A DNA stretch of 32,052 nt from JAVVUQ01 sp036653075 (lineage in GTDB: Bacteria; Bacillota; Clostridia; Christensenellales; CAG-314): positions 1 to 32,052 of the forward strand of contig JAVVUQ010000010.1 of NCBI GenBank assembly GCA_036653075.1. The letters are read 5' to 3'. Each line of letters opens with the position of its first letter. The stretch's first letter is position 1. The notes below the pieces were generated by a model that saw only the letters and a list, made by a program, of their open reading frames with translations, ran no database searches and had not been told where the DNA came from. Of the stretch, positions 7,689 to 16,271 are shown piece by piece. Made by a program: the position numbers and the translations under genes.

Positions 7689-10600
7689 TTAAGCTATTTG
7701 TTTTATTAATTTAATGATTACATTTTCGCCGTTGACGTTCCATTCTTTTGTATCGGTTAAATCAGTAGCGAGCGTATCGGAAAATTCAATATTGTCTGCT
7801 AAGGTATCCTGTTTTATGCTATCGTAATAATAATTTATTATATCTGTCATTGTTTTTGAAGCTTTTATAATTATTCTAATATGGTCTGTAACGACAAAAT
7901 CACATTCTTTGCGCATCGTTTGCAGTTTAGAAACAAGTTCACGCATAAATCCTTCGTTGATGAGTTCAGCTGACAAGTTTGTGTCTAATACTGTGGTAAT
8001 TCCTTTATCCGAAGCTGCGACAAAACCAACTTTATCTTTAACGGAAATTAGTAAATCTGATTCAGCTAAGGATACTACTGTATCGTCAATTGTAAATTCA
8101 TAATCTTTACCCGATTTAACAGTATTCACTACTTCTGTTCCGTTGCAAGTATTGAGGTGTAGTTTAATTTTACCAAGTAGCGAGCCATATTTAGGTCCGA
8201 CGGTGCGCATTTGCGGTTTTAATTCATAATCTAAAAATTCCGAGCTATCGGTGACAAATTTTGCGTTTTTAACGTTCAATTCTTCCAATAATATTGCTGT
8301 AAAGTCTTTATCAAATGCGCCAAATTTATCTGTTAAAATATATAACGTAGAAAGTGGTTGGCGATTTTTCATATTGCTTGCATTTCGTGCCGCCCGTCCT
8401 AACACAACCACCGCCATAAGATTATCCATAGTTGCTTCCAATTTTTTGTTAATTCTATCTTCCTCGCAGTTTGGAAACTGTGACATATGCACTGAAATAG
8501 GAGCGTCTTTATAAAACGATAACACTAAATTACTATATATTTCTTCTGTAATAAATGGTACAAAAGGCGCAGCAATTTTAATCAATTTTGTTAAAACTTC
8601 GTATAGCGTACAATAAGCGGCAATTTTGTCTTTTGACATATCGCTTCCCCAGTATCGTTCACGACAGCGTCGAACGTACCAATTAGACAGTTCGTCTGTA
8701 AAAGAGGCAATCGAACGGCTCGTATCTGTGATTTCATAATTATCTAAGCCATTTTCAATAGTCTTTACAAGCGTATTTAGTTTGGATAAAATCCATTTAT
8801 CCATTACGGTTAATTCACAATCTATAAGCTTATAGCAAGTGGGGTCAAATTTGTCAATATCTGCATAAAGTACAAAAAATGCATAGGTGTTCCATAGCGT
8901 TCCTAAGAATTTTTGCGATTCGGAAACTGCTTCAGGATAAAATCTTGAAGGTATCCACGGAGCGCCAACTGTATAAAAATACCAACGAACAGCATCAGCG
9001 CCTTGCTTATCTAAAACTGTCCAAGGGTCAACGCCATTGCCCTTATGCTTGTTCATCTTTATACCATTTTTATCATTTACGTGTCCTAAAACGATACAAT
9101 TTTTAAAGGGCGCTTTGTCAAATACTATTGTTGAAATAGCTAAAAGCGTGTAAAACCAACCACGTGTTTGGTCAATTGCCTCACTAATAAAATTAGCGGG
9201 AAAATTTTGTTCAAATAATTCCTTATTTTCAAAGGGATAATGATATTGCGCAAAGGGCATTGAGCCGCTATCATACCAACAATCTAATACTTCTATGGTG
9301 CGTCGCATTGTTCCGCCACATTCGCAGTCAAATGTAACTTCATCAATATAAGGACGATGCAATTCTACATTTTCATCACACCCCGTTAAGTTAGCAAGTT
9401 CTTTACGGCTTCCAAAAACATGCAGTTTTCCGCATTTATCACATACCCAAATAGGCAGCGGCGTTCCCCAATAACGTTCACGAGAAATTCCCCAATCTAT
9501 AAGATTATCAATAAAATTACCCATTCTACCAGATTTAATTGTTTCAGGCATCCAATTTATTGAATCGTTATTTTTTTTAATCTTATCTTTTATGTCAGTA
9601 ACCTTAATAAACCAAGACTTACGCGCATAATATAACAACGGTGTATCGCATCGCCAACAAAATGGATAACTATGCTCATAAATTTGCTCTTTAAATAACA
9701 AATTACGTGATTGCAAATCTTTGACAATTAACTTATCGCCATCTTTACAAAAAATATTAGCAAGATTACCAGTTTGCTCTCTAAACCGCCCACGCTCGTC
9801 AACCATTTGTACAAAAGGAAGATTGTAGTTTTTTCCTACGTTAGCGTCATCTTCGCCAAACGCAGGAGCAATATGAACAATTCCAGTACCATCTGTTAAC
9901 GTAACATATTCATCGCAAGTTACAAAAAATGCCTTTTCATCACCTTTATAAAAATCGTATAACGGCGTGTATTGCGTAAATTCATACTCTTTTCCGCTCT
10001 TACTATCTAATTTTGTATATGAGCCTTCTTCAAATAACGATGATATCAACGCATCAGCTAAAATATAAAACTCCTCCCCTACTTGTATGCGAGTATATTC
10101 CTGTTTAGGATTCATACATAATGCAACGTTCGAAGGTAACGTCCAGGGCGTCGTTGTCCAAGCTAAAAAATACGTATTAGCCATAGACGGTATAGCAAAT
10201 TTAATAAATGCGGATTTTTCTTTTACATCTTTATATCCTTGCGCCACTTCGTGCGAAGCAAGCGCCGTTCCACAACGTGGACAATAAGGAACAATTTTGA
10301 ATCCTTTGTAAATAAGTCCATTATCATAAACCTTTTTTAAACTCCACCAAACTGATTCAATATAATCATTATCATAGGTAATATAAGGATGATCCATATC
10401 CACCCAATAACCTACTCTGTCTGACATACGCTCCCAATCGCCCTTGTATTTCCAAACTGATTCTTTACATTTATTAATAAAAGGTTCAATACCGTACTTT
10501 TCAATATCTTGTTTTCCATTCATTCCAAGTTGTTTCTCAACTTCAAGTTCGACGGGCAATCCGTGCGTATCCCATCCAGCTTTTCGTAAAACTGAATATC

Positions 10601-10826
10601 CCTTCATAATCTTGTAACGAGGAATTATATCTTTCATCGCGCGAGTTAAAATATGCCCAATATGCGGTTTTCCATTAGCAGTCGGCGGCCCGTCATAAAA
10701 CGAAAATATAGGCTTACCAACTGTGTCTTCACAAGTCTTTTCAAATATTCTATTTTCCTTCCAGTACTTAAGTACTTGTAATTCACGATCAACAAAATTT
10801 AAACTGGTATCAACCTTTTTATACAT
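7689..10826 (-). CDS. ileS: Isoleucyl-tRNA synthetase, long (type 2, eukaryote-like) form
   Basis: Class I synthetase that charges tRNA-Ile and hydrolyses mischarged valine in its CP1 editing domain. HIGH is at residues 55-58 in GPPTANGKPHIGH. The editing domain shows WTTTPWTLPSN and TGIVHIAPAFGEDD; zinc-type CPRCG and CDKCG/CECGG pairs are present. The 1045-residue length and the long C-terminal region match type 2 IleRS, a form often associated with mupirocin insensitivity (established for the family, not tested here). The second catalytic motif reads KMNKH (590-594), where KMSKS or KMSKH is usual. The start follows AAGGAG. No T-box leader is visible upstream; a promoter lies about 80 bases before the start. 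Confidence 0.96.
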   Translation of the reverse strand: MYKKVDTSLNFVDRELQVLKYWKENRIFEKTCEDTVGKPIFSFYDGPPTANGKPHIGHILTRAMKDIIPRYKIMKGYSVLRKAGWDTHGLPVELEVEKQLGMNGKQDIEKYGIEPFINKCKESVWKYKGDWERMSDRVGYWVDMDHPYITYDNDYIESVWWSLKKVYDNGLIYKGFKIVPYCPRCGTALASHEVAQGYKDVKEKSAFIKFAIPSMANTYFLAWTTTPWTLPSNVALCMNPKQEYTRIQVGEEFYILADALISSLFEEGSYTKLDSKSGKEYEFTQYTPLYDFYKGDEKAFFVTCDEYVTLTDGTGIVHIAPAFGEDDANVGKNYNLPFVQMVDERGRFREQTGNLANIFCKDGDKLIVKDLQSRNLLFKEQIYEHSYPFCWRCDTPLLYYARKSWFIKVTDIKDKIKKNNDSINWMPETIKSGRMGNFIDNLIDWGISRERYWGTPLPIWVCDKCGKLHVFGSRKELANLTGCDENVELHRPYIDEVTFDCECGGTMRRTIEVLDCWYDSGSMPFAQYHYPFENKELFEQNFPANFISEAIDQTRGWFYTLLAISTIVFDKAPFKNCIVLGHVNDKNGIKMNKHKGNGVDPWTVLDKQGADAVRWYFYTVGAPWIPSRFYPEAVSESQKFLGTLWNTYAFFVLYADIDKFDPTCYKLIDCELTVMDKWILSKLNTLVKTIENGLDNYEITDTSRSIASFTDELSNWYVRRCRERYWGSDMSKDKIAAYCTLYEVLTKLIKIAAPFVPFITEEIYSNLVLSFYKDAPISVHMSQFPNCEEDRINKKLEATMDNLMAVVVLGRAARNASNMKNRQPLSTLYILTDKFGAFDKDFTAILLEELNVKNAKFVTDSSEFLDYELKPQMRTVGPKYGSLLGKIKLHLNTCNGTEVVNTVKSGKDYEFTIDDTVVSLAESDLLISVKDKVGFVAASDKGITTVLDTNLSAELINEGFMRELVSKLQTMRKECDFVVTDHIRIIIKASKTMTDIINYYYDSIKQDTLADNIEFSDTLATDLTDTKEWNVNGENVIIKLIKQIA

Positions 10827-10906
10827 AAATACTCCTTTTCTATCCTATGTAAACTATAATTTAATTCAATCTCACTATATGAATTAGTAGATTACAATAT
10901 TATGAA

Positions 10907-10935
10907 ATTATAACAAATAATGCAGAAATTGTAAA
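10907..10935 (-). promoter_or_regulatory. Probable ileS promoter (extended -10)
   Basis: On the minus strand, TTTACA (10935-10930), a 17-base spacer and TATAAT (10912-10907) preceded by TGT. Transcription would begin about 75 bases upstream of ileS. The rest of the 353-base gene-free stretch 10827-11179 is AT-rich sequence plus a 100-N gap. Confidence 0.7.
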
Positions 10936-11066
10936 GCAAATTTTACATAATTACCTTCTAACGTAAATGTAAATTTCAACATTACTAATTATAATAGATT
11001 ATTATTCTTTATTATACTTTCTATATTTAATTCCTATTTTATATATGTTTTTTCTAATATATATAT

Positions 11067-11166
11067 NNNNNNNNNNNNNNNNNNNNNNNNNNNNNNNNNN
11101 NNNNNNNNNNNNNNNNNNNNNNNNNNNNNNNNNNNNNNNNNNNNNNNNNNNNNNNNNNNNNNNNNN
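11067..11166. other. Assembly gap (100 N)
   Basis: One hundred undetermined bases, likely a fixed-length scaffold gap, flanked by ATATAT-rich sequence. It begins 13 bases past the end of the ATPase gene on the minus strand, so the order ileS-ATPase depends on scaffolding. Confidence 0.99.
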
Positions 11167-11179
11167 TTTTTATATTTTT

Positions 11180-13057
11180 CTATATTTTGTTTTCTTTATT
11201 TTTTATTGTTAAACAGCGCATTGCGTTTAATATGGCGAGTACTGATACTCCAACGTCGGCAAAAACTGCAAGCCACATATTAGCGTAACCAAAAGCGCTT
11301 AAAATAAGTACTATTATTTTTATTGCCAAGGCAAAAATTATATTTTGTTTAACAATGGACAATGTTTTTTTTGAAATAACCTTCGCTGTTAAAATCGCTG
11401 ATAGATCGTCATACATTAACACCATATCTGAAGCTTCAATTGCGCTATCGCTTCCCACGCCACCCATAGATATTCCGATATCTGCGCGCATAAGCACTGG
11501 AGCGTCGTTTATACCATCGCCGACAAAAGCGACAACATCTTTTTGCTTTTTGTTTTTTATTATGTTCTCAAGATATTCAACTTTGTCAGCAGGTAATAAT
11601 TCAGCTTTTACATTGTCAATTCCTATACTGTTTGCAATATTTTCTGCCGATAATTTATTATCGCCCGTCATCATCACAATTTTTGCTCCACTTTCTTTTA
11701 GCTTTTTTATTACATTAGCCGCTTCACTTTTTATTTTATCCGCAACAAAAATACATCCTAAATATTTGCCATTTTCTGCTACATAAATAACGCTACCTGC
11801 GCATTTACATTCTTCAAATAATATATTAAATTCTTTCATTAATTTTTTATTTCCGCAAAGAATCATATTCTCGTTATTCTCCGCTTTTATGCCCTTTCCT
11901 GCTATTTCTGTTATTTTGTATCCTACCGTAATATTTTGTAAACTCTCGCCAAATACATTTTTTGCAGCGTTTACAATTGTCAATGCGATAGGATGAAGCG
12001 AACCATTCTCCGCTATATAAGCCTTTTTTAAAATATTATCTTTATCCTCTTTTGGAAAAATTGATTGAACTTCAAAATCTCCCTTAGTTAGTGTTCCTGT
12101 TTTATCAAAAACAAAAATATTAACTTTTCCGATTAATTCTAAATAATTACCGCCTTTTATCAAAATTCCTTGTTTAGACGCTCCGCCTATACCGCCAAAA
12201 AAACTCAATGGAACACTTATAACCAAAGCGCACGGACAACTTACTACCAAAAATGTTAGCGCTCGCATAATCCATATATTCCACTGATTTGTTATTAAAG
12301 ATGGCACAATAGCAAGCAAAATCGCCAAAATAACTACAATAGGAGTATAATATCGAGAAAATTTTGTTATGAATTTCTCTGCTTGCGCTTTTTTACCTGA
12401 TGCGCTTTCCACTAACTCCAAAATTTTGCTTACCGTAGAATCGAAATATTCTTTTTTTGCTTCGATTGTCAATACGCCGCCAACGTTAATGCTGCCACTC
12501 AAGACATTATCTCCAATAGAAACATCCAATGGCAATGATTCACCCGTTAACTTTGAAACATCTAAACTACCTACTCCACTCACAACAACGCCGTCCGTTG
12601 CAATCTTCTCACCTCTACGAACAATAATGTTTTCTCCTATTTTTACGTCGCTTGGATCAACAACAATTTCATTACCATTCCTTATTACCAAAGCTCGCTC
12701 GGGCTTTATATCCATTAACTCAGAAATCTGCTTTCGTGACTTATTGACAGCATAATTTTGAAAATATTCCCCAACTTGATAAAACAACATAACAGCAACC
12801 GCTTCGGTATATTGCCCCGCAATAAACGCTCCGATAGACGCAATACACATCAAAAAATTTTCATCAAATATTTGACCGTGAAAAATATTTCGTCCAGCTT
12901 TATATAATATATCGTATCCAATATATAAATAAACAACGCCAAGCATAATCGCTTCCACCCACCAGTTAACTGAAATAAACCTAACTAATATTAATACCAC
13001 AACCAATCCGATTGCAGCAATTATAAGCCTTATTAACCGTTTACGATTATTTTTCAT
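11180..13057 (-). CDS. cadA: Zn/Cd/Pb-exporting P1B-type ATPase lacking an N-terminal HMA domain
   Basis: Membrane pump that exports divalent soft metals using ATP. TGES is at residues 171-174, the metal-binding CPC in TM6 at 274-276, the phosphorylated Asp in DKTGT at D318, and GDGINDAP near residue 512. The last helices carry the Lys (ALAIK) and Asp (FADVGVSVLAILNAMR) that mark the Zn/Cd/Pb subgroup rather than the copper pumps. At 625 residues it is about 80 shorter than typical CadA because it begins directly at the first membrane helices; the missing HMA domain is encoded separately at 13380-13598. The start follows GAGGG. The upstream interval may hold its own weak extended -10 (TGATATTAT on the minus strand near 13087). 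Control by the CadC-like repressor is inferred from the gene order. Confidence 0.93.
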   Translation of the reverse strand: MKNNRKRLIRLIIAAIGLVVVLILVRFISVNWWVEAIMLGVVYLYIGYDILYKAGRNIFHGQIFDENFLMCIASIGAFIAGQYTEAVAVMLFYQVGEYFQNYAVNKSRKQISELMDIKPERALVIRNGNEIVVDPSDVKIGENIIVRRGEKIATDGVVVSGVGSLDVSKLTGESLPLDVSIGDNVLSGSINVGGVLTIEAKKEYFDSTVSKILELVESASGKKAQAEKFITKFSRYYTPIVVILAILLAIVPSLITNQWNIWIMRALTFLVVSCPCALVISVPLSFFGGIGGASKQGILIKGGNYLELIGKVNIFVFDKTGTLTKGDFEVQSIFPKEDKDNILKKAYIAENGSLHPIALTIVNAAKNVFGESLQNITVGYKITEIAGKGIKAENNENMILCGNKKLMKEFNILFEECKCAGSVIYVAENGKYLGCIFVADKIKSEAANVIKKLKESGAKIVMMTGDNKLSAENIANSIGIDNVKAELLPADKVEYLENIIKNKKQKDVVAFVGDGINDAPVLMRADIGISMGGVGSDSAIEASDMVLMYDDLSAILTAKVISKKTLSIVKQNIIFALAIKIIVLILSAFGYANMWLAVFADVGVSVLAILNAMRCLTIKNKENKI

Positions 13058-13173
13058 TGCGTAACCCTCACTTTAATTTCATATAATATCACACACTGTC
13101 AATATAAATTTTGAATTATCCTATTTGCATTTATGCGCATATATAGATAAGTAAGTTTAATTAACTAAAATTT

Positions 13174-13285
13174 AAATCTTTAATATCCATAACTAATAAT
13201 TAAATCTTTAATATCTATAACTAATAATTAAATCTTTAATATACATAACTAAAAATTAAATCTTTAATATACATAACAAATAATT
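13174..13285. repeat. 28-bp tandem repeat, four copies
   Basis: Four head-to-tail units beginning AAATCTTTAATAT and ending TAACTAATAATT, at 13174, 13202, 13230 and 13258, each 28 bases with one to four differences. They lie in the 322-base gap between the HMA gene and the ATPase gene; nothing else is recognisable there apart from the ATPase ribosome-binding site and a possible -10. Confidence 0.9.
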
Positions 13286-13379
13286 ACTTTTATAGATTTT
13301 AACATATTATCAATAATATATGCAATTTTTCACAGTTTTTTTACATATTAATTATATTTAATGTTTACTCAATCTATAA

Positions 13380-13598
13380 CTATCCTTTTATAGCGCAATC
13401 TGGCAACACTATCGCAGTAATTGCTTTTATATCTTCTATCGCTTTCTCGTATTTTGCATCTACTACATCAATATTAATTCGCTGCGCCATAAAATTTACG
13501 GACACTTCATTCATACCATCAATTTTATTTAACGCGCGCTCTAAACGTGAAGCGCAATTAGCGCAATCTAAATTCTCAACTCTAATACTTTTTTTCAT
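13380..13598 (-). CDS. Free-standing heavy-metal-associated (HMA) domain protein
   Basis: A 72-residue single HMA domain. The metal-binding loop is LDCANCAS (C12, C15), the version typical of CadA N-terminal domains, as opposed to the MxCxxC of copper chaperones. The betaalphabeta-betaalphabeta length is normal and there is no membrane segment. The start follows GAGGT. It lies between the cadC-like repressor (107 bases upstream) and the ATPase (322 bases downstream), all on the minus strand. It probably delivers metal to, or regulates, the ATPase that lacks this domain. A CopZ-like copper chaperone is the alternative, but neighbours and motif argue for Zn/Cd/Pb. Confidence 0.9.
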   Translation of the reverse strand: MKKSIRVENLDCANCASRLERALNKIDGMNEVSVNFMAQRINIDVVDAKYEKAIEDIKAITAIVLPDCAIKG

Positions 13599-13705
13599 TA
13601 TTTAAACCTCATTATTATTTAATAAATATAGTAATTTTTATAACATTCTTTGAACCAATAAAATATTAATAGTAAATTCTATCTTTACTTTTATGATTTA
13701 TTATT

Positions 13706-14068
13706 TTACTCTCGAATATGCTCAAACGCTGTATTTAAAATCTCCTCTACGTGCTCATCTGCTAACATATAATAAACTTCCTTACCTTCCCGTCTGCACT
13801 TAACCAACTTTGTTTGACGTAATACTCTCAATTGATGCGAAACAGCCGACTTTGTCATTTTGAGCAACTCCGCTATATCACATACGCACATTTCCGAGAT
13901 TACTAAACCTGACAATATTCTCGTTCTTGTACTATCTCCAAAAACTTTAAACAACTCAGCAGCATCATACAAAACATCTTCATTAGGCATTAATTTATTC
14001 ACACGCTCTACAACGCTTTTATGCACTATATCACATTCGCAAATCTCACTTTCTTTATCTATCACCAT
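13706..14068 (-). CDS. cadC: ArsR/SmtB-family metal-sensing repressor (CadC-like)
   Basis: Dimeric winged-helix repressor that leaves DNA when Cd, Pb or Zn binds. The 120-residue protein has an N-terminal ICEC (C10, C12) and a CVC in the alpha3 region (C61, C63), which together resemble the alpha3N metal site of CadC. The last helix has D104, H106, H117 and E120, matching the alpha5 zinc site. The helix-turn-helix is around 62-85 (AELLKMTKSAVSHQLRVLR). ATG 14068 is chosen because GGAGG lies just upstream; the in-frame ATG at 14116 would fall inside the operator and at the predicted transcription start. First gene of the locus; autoregulation is inferred from the overlapping operator. Confidence 0.94.
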   Translation of the reverse strand: MVIDKESEICECDIVHKSVVERVNKLMPNEDVLYDAAELFKVFGDSTRTRILSGLVISEMCVCDIAELLKMTKSAVSHQLRVLRQTKLVKCRREGKEVYYMLADEHVEEILNTAFEHIRE

Positions 14069-14096
14069 ATACACCTCCGTTTTAAACAACCTTGAA

Positions 14097-14120
14097 ACAG
14101 TTGCTTGATTGTTCAACTGT
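14097..14120. promoter_or_regulatory. Likely CadC operator
   Basis: Perfect 7-bp inverted repeat ACAGTTG / CAACTGT with a 10-base centre, placed immediately downstream of the -10 box and over the predicted transcription start of the repressor gene. Position and the TTG...CAA dyad fit ArsR-family operators. Confidence 0.65.
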
Positions 14121-14150
14121 ATTATATATCATTTTTAAAATACTTGTCAA
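14121..14150 (-). promoter_or_regulatory. Promoter of the cad locus
   Basis: On the minus strand, TTGACA (14150-14145), an 18-base spacer and TATAAT (14126-14121). Both boxes are consensus, and the start site would fall within the adjoining inverted repeat. Confidence 0.8.
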
Positions 14151-14195
14151 GCGTTTTATTTGTAATTTTTAATATTGGTTAAATTATTAATCGTA

Positions 14196-14268
14196 TTATT
14201 TATAATACTTAAAGTTTTATCCTTTTATTTATAATACTTAAAGTTTTATCTTAATATTTATAATATAT
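14196..14268. repeat. 29-bp tandem repeat upstream of the cad locus
   Basis: Two full units starting TTATTTATAATACTTAAAG at 14196 and 14225 and a partial third at 14251. It is part of a gene-free stretch of about 800 bases (14121-14935) that otherwise contains the dispersed GC-rich repeat, a second tandem array and two promoters. Confidence 0.8.
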
Positions 14269-14423
14269 TGGATTTTAAATTGATAATCATAGTAGATTTA
14301 TTTAATTTTAATTTATGCAACAAGCGGAAGATGTGAGCGTTAAGTTAAGGCTTATACTTACGTAGATATTTTAAGCGATAGAAATTATGGAACAATTACA
14401 GTATGAATAGTTGTACACTCTGT

Positions 14424-14458
14424 CGACAAGCGAGCGATAGCCGTAGGCTGAGCGAGCG
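14424..14458. repeat. Dispersed GC-rich 35-bp repeat, copy 2
   Basis: Identical to positions 4-38 over 35 bases, same orientation, here followed by GAGCGAG. It lies alone in AT-rich intergenic DNA between the divergent cad locus and the YeiH-family gene. Confidence 0.75.
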
Positions 14459-14520
14459 GAGCGAGTAAAATAATTGCAAAAATAATATTTTGTTTATAAC
14501 TATTTAGTAAATTTCTCTAA

Positions 14521-14682
14521 ACCATTATTATAATAAAATACTACTAAATGCCATTATTATAATAAATATTAATCAAAACCATTATTATAGTAAATATTAA
14601 TCAAAAACTTTGTTATAATAAATATTAATCAAAAACTTTGCTATAATAAAATACTAATAAAGCCATTGTTATAGTAAAATGG
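14521..14682. repeat. Degenerate ~28-bp tandem repeat, about six copies
   Basis: Units of the form CCATTATTATAATAAATATTA plus ATCAAAA, with CCATT alternating with CTTTG at the unit start. Period is 27-30 bases. Confidence 0.8.
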
Positions 14683-14817
14683 TAAAAGTAATGGCAAAAA
14701 TAGACTATTATACAGTTGTAAATTTAATATTATTTTACTTATTTTATACTAACACATTTCTTATGCTGTTTACTTTTGCGCATTATCATATGTAAGTTTT
14801 TACGAGATTTAAAACCA

Positions 14818-14846
14818 TTGACAATTGCGTATTATTAACGTATGAT
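14818..14846 (+). promoter_or_regulatory. Promoter of the YeiH-family gene
   Basis: TTGACA at 14818-14823, 17-base spacer, TATGAT at 14841-14846. The transcript would have a leader of about 85 bases. Confidence 0.7.
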
Positions 14847-14935
14847 TTAAATAAGTAAATAGATTATGTGTGATTTATTTGTGTGTTTATCGTAACAGAA
14901 ACGCAAAATCGCTTTTTTGTTGTAAAAGGAGTCAA

Positions 14936-16108
14936 ATGATACTAACTTGGATTAAAAAAAATAGTTTAGGTATTTTGCTTTCTGCTATTTTGGCATTGAT
15001 TGGCATTTTTTTATCTAATCTAATTCCTCACGGTCTTATTAGTGGCGGAGTGTTTGCATTATTAATTGGTATGGCGCTTAATCCGTTGTTTACTAAAAAA
15101 AAGGATTATTTTATTAACGGTTTCAACTTTACAAGTAAAATCGTCTTAAAAGCGGCTATCGTAAGTATGGGCGTAACTTTAAGCTTTAGTCAAGTTTTAG
15201 AGGTTGGTAAATTTTCAATTATCGTTATGAGTTTTACTCTTATCGCTGCATTTGGATTTGGTTATTTATTTGGAAAACTTTTTAAAATGAATTGGAAACT
15301 TTCTTCCCTTATTAGCGCTGGCACGGGCATTTGTGGCGGCAGCGCTATTGCGGCTATTAGTCCTGTTATTGATGCAAAAGACAGTGATGTTGCTTATGCA
15401 ATTTCCGCTACATTTATTTTTGATATCATAATGGTTATTGTTTTTCCTATCGTTGCGCGCGCTCTTAATATGAGCGATATGGGCTACGGCTTATGGGCTG
15501 GAACTGCGGTAAATGACACGAGTAGCGTAGTTGCCGCTGGTTACGCTTTCTCGGACGCAGCTGGCAATTTTGCTGTAATTGTAAAGTTAACTCGCACTCT
15601 TTCTATTATACCTATTGTAATCATTTTTTCTGCAATAAACTCTCGTATCAATCGAAAAGAAGCGCTAAAAGTCAATTTTTTAGCTACATTAGAAAACGAA
15701 AGTACTATTATTAAAGAAAAAAACACTAACGCTATTAAAAATGTAAGTACTACCGCTATTAAAAATGAAAGTACTGTCGCTATTAAAAATGAAAGCGCTA
15801 CCGCAACAAAAAACAAAATTGGAAATACTCAAAAAATAAATTGGAAAAAGATTTTTCCTTGGTTTATCCTTTTATTTTTGTTAGTTGTCGGCATAAAAAG
15901 TATGGGCGTTCTGCCTGAGTCCTTTTGCAAAGTGGTAAGTTCTTCATCGAAATTTTTAATGTTTATGGCGCTTGGCGCAATCGGATTAAAAACAAACTTT
16001 AAAAGTGTTGCAAAATCAGGTTTTAAACCTATGTTACACGGATTTATAATTTCTACTCTTGTGGTATTTGTTGCCTTTGGAGTGCAAGCAATGCTTGGAC
16101 AACTATAA
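14936..16108 (+). CDS. YeiH/UPF0324-family membrane protein with repeat-bearing loop
   Basis: Polytopic inner-membrane protein of the YeiH family, annotated as putative sulfate exporter; the substrate is not established. Recognisable family segments are GGVFALLIGMALNP near residue 40, the Gly-rich SAGTGICGGSAIAAISPVI about residues 125-145, the GTAVNDTSSVVAAGYA block, and FMALGAIGLKTNFK near the end. ATG 14936 is chosen over the in-frame ATG at 14870 because AAAGGAG precedes it and the earlier start overlaps no SD. At 390 residues it is about 40-50 longer than the family because of a hydrophilic insert (about residues 252-302) built of IKN.STTA-like octapeptides, probably a cytoplasmic loop. 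Single gene with its own promoter and terminator. Confidence 0.88.
   Translation: MILTWIKKNSLGILLSAILALIGIFLSNLIPHGLISGGVFALLIGMALNPLFTKKKDYFINGFNFTSKIVLKAAIVSMGVTLSFSQVLEVGKFSIIVMSFTLIAAFGFGYLFGKLFKMNWKLSSLISAGTGICGGSAIAAISPVIDAKDSDVAYAISATFIFDIIMVIVFPIVARALNMSDMGYGLWAGTAVNDTSSVVAAGYAFSDAAGNFAVIVKLTRTLSIIPIVIIFSAINSRINRKEALKVNFLATLENESTIIKEKNTNAIKNVSTTAIKNESTVAIKNESATATKNKIGNTQKINWKKIFPWFILLFLLVVGIKSMGVLPESFCKVVSSSSKFLMFMALGAIGLKTNFKSVAKSGFKPMLHGFIISTLVVFVAFGVQAMLGQL
15731..15814 (+). repeat. In-frame 24-bp tandem repeat inside the YeiH-family gene
   Basis: GCTATTAAAAAT recurs at 15731, 15755 and 15779 with exactly 24-base spacing, and a diverged copy (GCAACAAAAAAC) is at 15803. Each unit encodes eight residues of the type AIKNESTT, so copy-number change would keep the frame. 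Confidence 0.9.
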
Positions 16109-16142
16109 TATTATAAAATAGCTTAATTTATTTTTAAACGCA

Positions 16143-16178
16143 AAAAAAGGGAAATCTTAAGTCAAGATTCCCTTTTTT
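16143..16178. terminator. Bidirectional terminator between YeiH-family gene and flotillin
   Basis: AAAAAAGGGAAATCTT and AAGATTCCCTTTTTT form a 15-bp stem with one bulged A around a short loop. A/T flanks on both sides serve the convergent genes. Confidence 0.85.
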
Positions 16179-16271
16179 AAACTTTCCTATTTTAAAAATT
16201 AAATTTGTTTCTATTATCTAAAATATAATTATTAATAATTTATTATTAACATATGGTTTTTTTGCTATTAA

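Noticed and set aside
10827..11066. T-box riboswitch upstream of ileS (and likewise upstream of glyQS)
   Set aside because: I found no AGGGTGGNACCGCG-type antiterminator on the relevant strand. The ileS promoter lies only about 80 bases upstream and the glyQS leader is about 35 bases, too short for a T-box. The scaffold gap does not interrupt the leader.
11355..12755. Plus-strand open frames across the ATPase gene
   Set aside because: Antisense shadows of a gene with full P-type ATPase motifs. No start signals or known domains.
14870..14935. Longer N-terminus for the YeiH-family protein
   Set aside because: The extra 22 residues are charged and unlike the family, lack an SD, and begin close to the predicted transcription start; ATG 14936 has AAAGGAG.
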